Below are positions 53,001 to 62,000 of a DNA stretch of 64,000 nucleotides, in pieces. Location: contig NC_088298.1 of assembly GCF_032854445.1 (NCBI RefSeq), forward strand, positions 17,999,976-18,063,975. The letters are read 5' to 3'. How positions within the stretch are numbered: the first letter of the stretch is position 1; every line of letters starts with the position of its first letter. The position numbers were made by a program, and so were the translations under genes. The notes beneath the pieces are model-generated. The model was not told the origin of the DNA. It did not search any database and saw only the letters and a list, made by a program, of their open reading frames with translations. The stretch comes from Liolophura sinensis (Eukaryota; Mollusca; Polyplacophora; Chitonida; Chitonidae).

Positions 53001-56000
53001 AATATTTTAAGCAAACCTAATTCTATTCTTTTGGTCACTTGCAAAGGGGAAAAGAAGCTGTACGTTTTCAGGAACATTATTTCTAGAAAGCAGCGGAGCT
53101 TCATCCAGTATTGCCAGGAATTGACACGTGCATATATGTATGTATTATTGAATAAAAGGTGATATTTTAATTGGTGTCTGGAGAATTTTGCCTTTTATGG
53201 AAGCCGGGTAAGGCCATCATCGTACCATCGTACCATCGCAAATCGATGGCATGAAGCGATGGTACGATGACACGATGGCACGAAATGATGGTACGATGGC
53301 ACGAAAGGGATAATGCGATGCTAGCACCGTACCATCGATTCGTGCAATCGTGTCATTGCTTTGTGCCATCGTGCCATTGATTCATGCCATCGTGCCATCG
53401 CTTCGTGTCATCGTGCCATCGCTTTGCATCATCGTGCTATCGCTTAGCACTATCATGTCATCGCCTCGTGCCCCTGTCGGGCGATGGGACGATGGTACAA
53501 AGGTACGATCATGGTCTTATCCTGCTTCCATATTTTAAAAATGCATTTTCAGGTATTTAGGTATTTTTACTGTGATATTGAGTAGAATGCAGGCTGTGTA
53601 ATGTTTGTATTTTGTGATATTGCATTGACATCCTATCAAATTTCATGAATCATGTAAAACATTATGGCTCTGATATGATATATGGGTTGATATGAACCAT
53701 TTACTTAGATTTTGCATTACACAGCATTTCCAAATCTGATCAGCAGAGGTTTGTGCGTAACCTAAAGTTTGTAAAACCCTAAGATTCTCTAACAAGAGCT
53801 TTTGGGCAAAAGCGAGTGAAAATGGAGACCGAATGTAAATAAGCCACACCTGATGCAAGTGTCATGGTTTCCTCTGGAAGCGGTGGTAAAGTTTGCACAT
53901 CTAAAAGTAAAAAACAAAACACAAAGAGTGCAACAATATGCCTATTTGTGACTACAACAGCAGAACAGAGTGACACGTGTATGGAGCTGGCAAAAACGTG
54001 ATTTCTACGTAACTATATGCAAAAAACAATGATCTGTATATTACAATAATATGTATTTACAACACCGAGATGCATTTTAATTATATGCTTGACAATATGT
54101 AGAATTCAGCACATTTTACGGTCCAAACTGTGCAGTGTTATTTGGACATAAGACATCACCATGATAATATGGCATGAAACAGCAACTAAACAGGAAAGTG
54201 CAAACCAGACTAGTGTTATCTATCGGCGAGTCAGAAGTCCGTGTCTATAGTCTGTGAGTGACTTGTTTGTAGTGGATATATGAAAAACAATTAGTGTTAA
54301 ACCTGAAGAATTCTGCATTTCGCTGGTTACCTTGCACAGAACCCACAGTAGTAACTTTACACTCTATAGAAATGATACAAGAATGTTGGAAGCCTGTTGG
54401 CAGACAGTTGGTTAAAGCGGAAGTCTGAGGCCACTTTCGCAGAGCGGCTTATGACATTTTGTATCGTATATTAGTGGTAGGATATTTTGTACGCATTTTG
54501 TTAACGTACCATTAACCTATTTGCGATACCGAACGACATCTTTGTGAAAGTGGCCCCTGGACTGTCTGCTGGACTCTAGATAAGCCTAAACCAGACGTCT
54601 TTCCGCTTAGCTGGAGAACAGCAAACAGTCTTGTAACGGAAGAGATGCAACAACAACAACATACACATTACGTTCATGACCTTGTACTGCGTGTCCACCA
54701 CTTCACTTGCGCTGAAATTTTGTCTTGGAGAAAGTTAACATTATAGAAGAATACAGTTTTTTTCCGCAATCATACAGAGGAAATCCGGCTGGTGTCTACT
54801 GATGCCATGTGTGCGTCGTTGTTGTATTCGGAACTATTTAGCACCTCCGTTGGACTCCATGTCCGGTAACGCAAGTCACACGATACTATACGAGAATATA
54901 CGCGAAGTCATCTAACTCATAGCTGATAGCTACATAACACAATTAATGTTTCCGGATCGGAAAGGAATGTAATCCCCAGCTACTTTTAGATATATTTTCT
55001 TTTCCTGCCTTTTTTACATTTTTTTTTGGTTTTGCCTGATTAGTGGTATCAAATTACAGTAAAGGCTTCACAATTCTAGGTACAAAGTTGTGTATGTCTT
55101 TTTTTCTGGGAAAAATGGATGTGTATGAACACTAGGCAAAAGCAAGTTTTCACCTGCATTTGACTTAGTGGAATTGAACCCTATCAGCTGTTTGTAAAAA
55201 AAAATCATTGATCAACCCCTATCAGGAATTTGACTAGAAATGTTTCTGTGGACGAGGACTATTGGGACCGTAGTGTTCAGGGGTCACTTTCACAAAAGTT
55301 CCTAAATCATTTTACGGAACTTTTCTCGCAAATTACGTCGCCTTATGGAACTATAACTGTGAGGCCAAACGTTAACACGTCAGTAAATGGAAAGTTAATT
55401 GTGGACTGTGGAGTGTGACCTGCTGGCACGCCATAGACAGCACTAATCCTGGTTAGTGCCTTATACTACGAAGCACATATAATACAGCGTCAGTTTACCA
55501 CACCCAAGATACAATACCTGGAGGTTTAAAAACAGTGAATAACGTATTCAGTATGACAACTTTTCAGTTTACAAGCTCAAAATATATGGGGTTAATTAAT
55601 AACATTAACAATAAAATTTTTGAATGTTTCAGCATATTCATTGCTGAGATTCTGACGCGAGAGTAATATGTTTTCTCACCAAAGTCACGGGACCGATGCC
55701 ACATAGCTCTTTCTAGCTTAAGTCATATTTTAAAAACTCTGTATGATGCTGAATTTTTGGTACTGGAAGTTGAAATTTGGACACATTTGTCTTAAGATAA
55801 CATTGATGAGGCATCTAAAATCCCAAAACAAGTTCTGAGATCGTGTTTCATATTTTGACTTCAGTCACAAATGGCTTTGTGGAATCGCTCCCTGATCTGG
55901 GAGTAGCTCCCTGAACTGACTCGTCTGAGACTAATCTCAGCTAAATGAGGTCTGGATCCAATGGCGCCCTTGCTTGTGTATTTTGAGAGTTGAAGACGGC

Positions 56001-59000
56001 AGTTACGCTCATTTGTGCGATGAAACGGAGATTCTCAGTGCTAATAAGCATTTGCAACCCCTCCAGTCAAAAATAGGTCACATGGCGGGCTGTGAACAGG
56101 TGAAACTTCAGATCTAGATCTTCGTGTCGCGGTAAGCCAATATAAGGAGTAGCATCCAGATATGTCTTCAGTGATAATGGCGAATAAAACTCCAATTGAA
56201 GTAAATTGGCATGAGGCAGAATTTCACCGGTTGGTTGTGACCATTTGCCGAATATCACACTATTGTCGCTTTCTGGTTTCCATTCTAGGCTGCCATCTTT
56301 TATACTTTTATACTAAAGAGTTACCTTAAACACTGTAAAGATTACAAGGAGTGCACGACTGCACTTATAAGAGTTACACTGTTAAGAGAAAAGGGCCAAA
56401 ACTAGGGTCAGATGTGACCCTGATATTCAGGGTATAGACATGATCTACTCCAAATATTAGGGTCACTTATCAAACCCTATAATTTAGGATTGACCTACAC
56501 CATGAATAAGGGTGACATAATCTTAAAATCTACGGTTACTCGGCAGCATTAAATAGTGTGAGTGAGCGAGTGAGTGATTGGGGGTTAACGTCGTACTTAA
56601 CAATTTTTCAGTCATATGATGACGAAGGAGTCCTTAGAGTGCATGTAATGTGCCTCCTTGTTGCAGGCCCCGCCCGAGCCATTAGACTGAAGAGTCAACC
56701 AGTCGTTGCACTATCCCCTTTATGATGAACGCCAAGCGAGGATGTTACAACCCCCTCTGTTTAGGGTCTTAGGTGTGACTCAACACCAGTATTGATCCTG
56801 GATCTACCGCTCCTGAAGCGGACGCTCTACCAACTGTGCTATCGGGGTCTCTGATCCCTTGATGTGAATTTTAGAATCAAATGGAAAAAACTTGCCTGTG
56901 TTTGTAACTCATTAAAAATGAGGGTCCCACATATATAGGGTCAGTGTTTCAAACCTAAAAATCTGCCTTGTTTAGAACAATGTTGTTAGCATCAAACTAT
57001 TCGATTCTTATTTTGCGATCTTATATTTCAGGGTCAGTTTGCCTGCCACCCCCAAAATAGGGTCGAGCTGACCCTAAAATTGTGAAAAATGTAATTGACC
57101 AGTTTTTATTAAGTCTTAATGTTTCAACACCCTCAAAGTGTTCATATTCAACCACATTAAAAGTGTTAAAATTGTTTTAACTCTGTTTCCAAAATTGGTC
57201 TAAGATATGAATTAACCAACTTTTAATGTAAGTGGAATGTGAACGCTTTAGCGAATTTTAAAACATTACCTTTTTATAAAAGCGCAGTCAATCCTCTTTA
57301 CAGTGTAAAGTAACATTTTGCTTTTAACAGTGTATTGAGATATATCAGAGAGGATTCGGTATAATGAAAGGCGTCTGAACGTTGACTTTAATGAGACTGA
57401 TGGAACTACAGGTCCAGTGTGCTACAGCTCAGCACTACCTGAATGCGCTGTTACACCTGAATTGAATGATATGTTTTGTACTTTAAATCTAATTTCCTAC
57501 AAGTCAGTACAGGTAGCCCTTGTTAGATCTGACTACAATATAGTAAGACATCGAGACTAGTGTGATGTGCAGCTACAGTGTATACTACAAGTGAGATAAA
57601 AATTAGACAACAAAACTCGTAAGAAACGCATGCAAGCTTACCCGTTGTTGTTCGTAAGGTCCGAACTTCAGGCGTAGGCGGAAGCGTCCGGATTTCAGGT
57701 GTAGCTGTTTGGAGGATATTAAACAAATCCATATAATATTTATTTCAAATCATGTTTTTGTTAAACGAATTCATATATATTCGTCTGTCAGGTTTGTGAA
57801 TGGAGTAAACCGGAGTGCCTTCTGACAAACCTCTGGCAGCGAAAGCTGGATTCGATCTTTCTTCGACAGTAGCCAGGTGTGTATCAATTTCAGCTAACCA
57901 ACGTTGTAACCGTCAGTCCAATTCTTCATCCAGATAAGGCTATTGAGATGAATATACTCACATGGAGTCGTGGGTGGTTCGGTGGGTGGATCCGTGGGTG
58001 GCATGACTGTTAATAGAAAATGTGGAACAAGTCAGCATCCAACTTACTTAAATGATTTCACAAACAAAGACATAGACATTTTGAGTTTCCACGTTAAAAC
58101 GACGTGCAACGATACAGGCAACAGTTCATCTTTCTGTCAATATGTCATCTATAATAAGGCTAACTTTTACATGTATAGTTTTATCGCCTTCAGTCTCTAA
58201 TACTGGGCACAAATAAACCGGTATTATTATTAATATTTTTATTATAACTATTTGCTTACATGGTATGAGACTGGAGACTTCCTTCCCGTTGATAGAATTT
58301 AAAGTTTCAGTGCGCCAAACGTACAGTCAGTAATGAAGACAAATTTTTAAGAATAGGGGAGCCAAAAAAGTTACTCCCATCTTTAAAACCACATATCCAT
58401 ATTTTCATGATCTTGACAGACATTGCAACAGCTTCACAATGTATCGTTTTTGCACAGGAAAAACAAGATATACGCAAACATCTACTTGGCATCCAGAGTA
58501 TGAAAGAATCATCGTTTTGGTACAGTGATGATTGTTCCCCGCACAAAAGGAAACAGTTGTCGTTAAGCCATTGGCGAATTGTATTTCTTAAAGGAAAGAA
58601 TTTAAATTAGCCAGCTGAAGTCATCTAGCGTTGCGTCTAGACAAGTTTTCCCGGGTAACCAAACCTTACTCGAGTCAGTACTTAAGGGAGTCATGCCAGT
58701 GAGTCAGTACTTGTGGAAGCCATGTCAGTGAGCCAGTATTTATGGAAAGTCGTGTGAGTGAGTCAGTACTTATGGAAAGTCATGTGAGTGAGTCAGTATT
58801 TATGGAAGTCATGTCAGTGATTCTGTACTTATGGAAATCATGTCAGTGAGTTAGTACTTATTGAAGAAATATATCAGTGAGTCAGCAGTTATGAAAATTA
58901 TGTCAGTAGTTATACAAGTCATGTCAGTGAGTCAGTATTTATGGAAGCCATGCCAGTAAGTCAGTATAAATTAACAGAAGTCATGTGAGAAAGTAAGTTC

Positions 59001-62000
59001 TAATGGAAGACATGTCAGCAAGTTAGCACATGTGGAAGTCATGTCAGTAAGTCAGAACTTATTAAATCCATGTCAGTGGGTCAGTATTTATGGAAGTGAT
59101 GTCAGTGAGTCAGTACTTACGGAAGGCATGTCAGTGAGTCAGTATTTGTGATTGTTGTCATACGGATTACACACCTTCTCATTCGAATCGTTACAATCAT
59201 TCCTTACGGAAGCAATATCAGCGAGTGAGTATTTATGGAAGTCATGTGAGTGAGTCAGTACTTATGGAAGTCGTGTCAGTGAGTCAGTATTTGTGATTGT
59301 TGTCATACGGATTACACACCTTCTCATTCGAATCGTTGCAATCGTTCCTTACGGAAGCAATATCAGCGAGTCAGTACTTATGGAAAGTCATGTGAGTGAG
59401 TCAGTATTTATGGAAGTCATGTCAGTGATTCTGTACTTATGGAAATCATGTCAGTTAGTTAGTACTTATTGAAGAAATATATCAGTGAGTCAGCAGTTAT
59501 GAAAGTTATGTCAGTAGTTATACAAGTCATGTCAGTGAGTCAGTACTTATGGAAGCCATGCCAGTAAGTCAGTATAAATTAACAGAAGTCATGTGAGAAA
59601 GTCAGTACTAATGGAAGTCATGTCAGCGAGTTAGCACATGTGGAAGTCATGTCAGTAAGTCAGAACTTATTAAATCCATGTCAGTGGGTCAGTATTTATG
59701 GAAGTGATGTCAGTGAGTCAGTACTTACGGAAGGCATGTCAGTGAGTCAGTATTTGTGATTGTTGTCATACGGATTACACACCTTCTCATTCGAATCGTT
59801 ACAATCATTCCTTACGGAAGCAATATCAGCGAGTGAGTATTTATGGAAGTCATGTCAGTGAGTCAGTACTTATGGAAGTCGTGTCAGTGAGTCAGTATTT
59901 GTGATTGTTGTCATACGGATTACACACCTTCTCATTCGAATCGTTACAATCATTCCTTACGGAAGCAATATCAGCGAGTGAGTATTTATGGAAGTCATGT
60001 CAGTGAGTCAGTACTTATGGAAGTCGTGTCAGTGAGTCAGTATTTGTGATTGTTGTCATACGGATTACACACCTTCTCATTCGAATCGTTACAATCATTC
60101 CTTACGGAAGCAATATCAGTGAGTCAGTACTTATGGAAGTCATGTCAGTGAGTCAGTACTTATGGAAGTCGTGTCAGTGAGTCAGTATTTGTGATTATTG
60201 TCATACGGATTACACACCTTCTCATTCGAATCGTTGCAACATACCAACCCTATAACATGGACGAAAACATCACTTACCAGAGAACAAGCGGTAAAACAAC
60301 TCATTCCTGATGGAATCAAGGTTATCGACGGAATCCACGAAAAAGCTGTAAAGTTTGTCAGGGTTACTGCTAATACTCTCTATTTCATCCGTGTCCTCAA
60401 GTCCAATTCCAACAGTAAACACTCCGATATTCTTGCCTTGCGTCCGGAGAGCTTCTGGGATTATTCTGTCAGTGTACAGATTAGACTGACGGTCCGTGAC
60501 GTATACCGCCATATTGGTGACGTTAGCACGGTCGCCATGTTTCTTTGAGAACATGACAGAGCGCATGACTTTCAGGGCGTCCGCCGGATTGGAGCGGCCG
60601 TGGATATAGGTCACTCTTTCGATGGCTCGTTGAAGCTTGCTGAAACAATCACACATGTCCATGTAGACGTGAATGTGGGGCTTGGTACTGTAACTCATAA
60701 CACCAATGCGGACGGCGCCAGCGTCAATCCCGATACCAGCGTGTTCTAGTAGATCAGTAAAGAATGTCAAGATTTTGTCGAATCCTTCTCGTCTCAGAGT
60801 TGGGGAAGCATCAAGGAGAAAGACAATGTCACGGTCAGGAAATTCTGAAACAAAAGGAAAATTTCGAAATCCCTGAATAAGTGAACGCGAAACCAATTTC
60901 ATATTTCATTGCTTTATTATCTTAAACGTAGTTCTGATTTTGGGGTTTCCATTTACAAAATCCATTGACATATAATGGAAAGGAAGAGAAAATGTGATTG
61001 ATTAAGACATTTAGCCGGCAACATTCAGATATGGGTTCTACCAGTGGATTACCGAAAACAAAAGCTCTGAAGACATTTCTTTATGCTCTTTCAATGTTGT
61101 ATAGAGTATATTTATTCCTCGACTTGGCGTTTTACAAAACTCCATTCTCATTCTAATTGCGCCATGTTGTGAACAGTTGGCAAGTGAGGCCCCTAAAGAA
61201 TGGATTGAAATCAATTACTGTAACTCACCATGCACAAGTGGAGACGTAGGCACAGGTAACCAGATATCACCTAAAAGGGCAAACAGTAATCGGGTAACCA
61301 AGTAGTTAAACCGAGAGACAAACACTAATCTGCATATAGGAAACAGCAATAGTTCTCCAAATCCAATGTGCTATACCGTTCCGAGACAGCAGTATAAATT
61401 CCGTTTGAAGTGGTGCATGTATTTACATTTACATTATGTATTCATAAATATCTCCCTTTTGTAGGAAATGCTTGTTAGAGCTGACATTCAGAGGAAGCGT
61501 TGCTGACAAGGAATAAGCTGAGAATTACACAATATGTCGATATATTTAATGTTTTGGATTCTTATCCTGATGAATTTGAACTTTGAGTTTCTCTAACGGT
61601 AAAGCAAATTCCAAACAGATAAAGATCAAAGTTCAGTTGAATTTGAACTTTGAGTTTCTCTAACGGTAAAGCAATTTCCAAACAGATAAAGATCAAAGTT
61701 CAGTTGAATTTGAACTTTGACTTGCTCTAACGGTAAAGCAATTCCCAAACAGACAAAGGTGTTAAAGGGTTTGACTTAAATGTGGAGAGTACCAATAAAT
61801 TAAGTTGTAAACAATTCGTATAGAACGTTCTACACTTTATGTATGTGTGATTGGTTTGTGGATAAAACATTTGACTTACCGGAGGAGGTCTGCACTGTGG
61901 TTGGCTGGGGCGTCGTTGAAATGAACACCTTATCTGCAACAGTGATTAATATTTATTTGATTGATTTGATTGGTGTTTTACGCAGTATTCATGAATATTT

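Larger units (their letters stand above)
53901..57641. other. Long intron (3.7 kb) with a TIR element and SINE
   Basis: Apart from the low-confidence exon at 54331-54363 and the element at 56,325-57,312 nothing is recognised. Several phase-compatible open stretches, for example near 55,680, lack a usable acceptor. Confidence 0.5.

Noticed and set aside
53217-53515. CRISPR-like array suggested by short regular repeats
   Set aside because: Repeats are degenerate, invert at the centre and lack unique spacers; the genome is eukaryotic.
55680-55720. 33-nt in-phase candidate exon before GTGAGA
   Set aside because: Acceptor context (TTAAGCTAG) lacks a pyrimidine tract.
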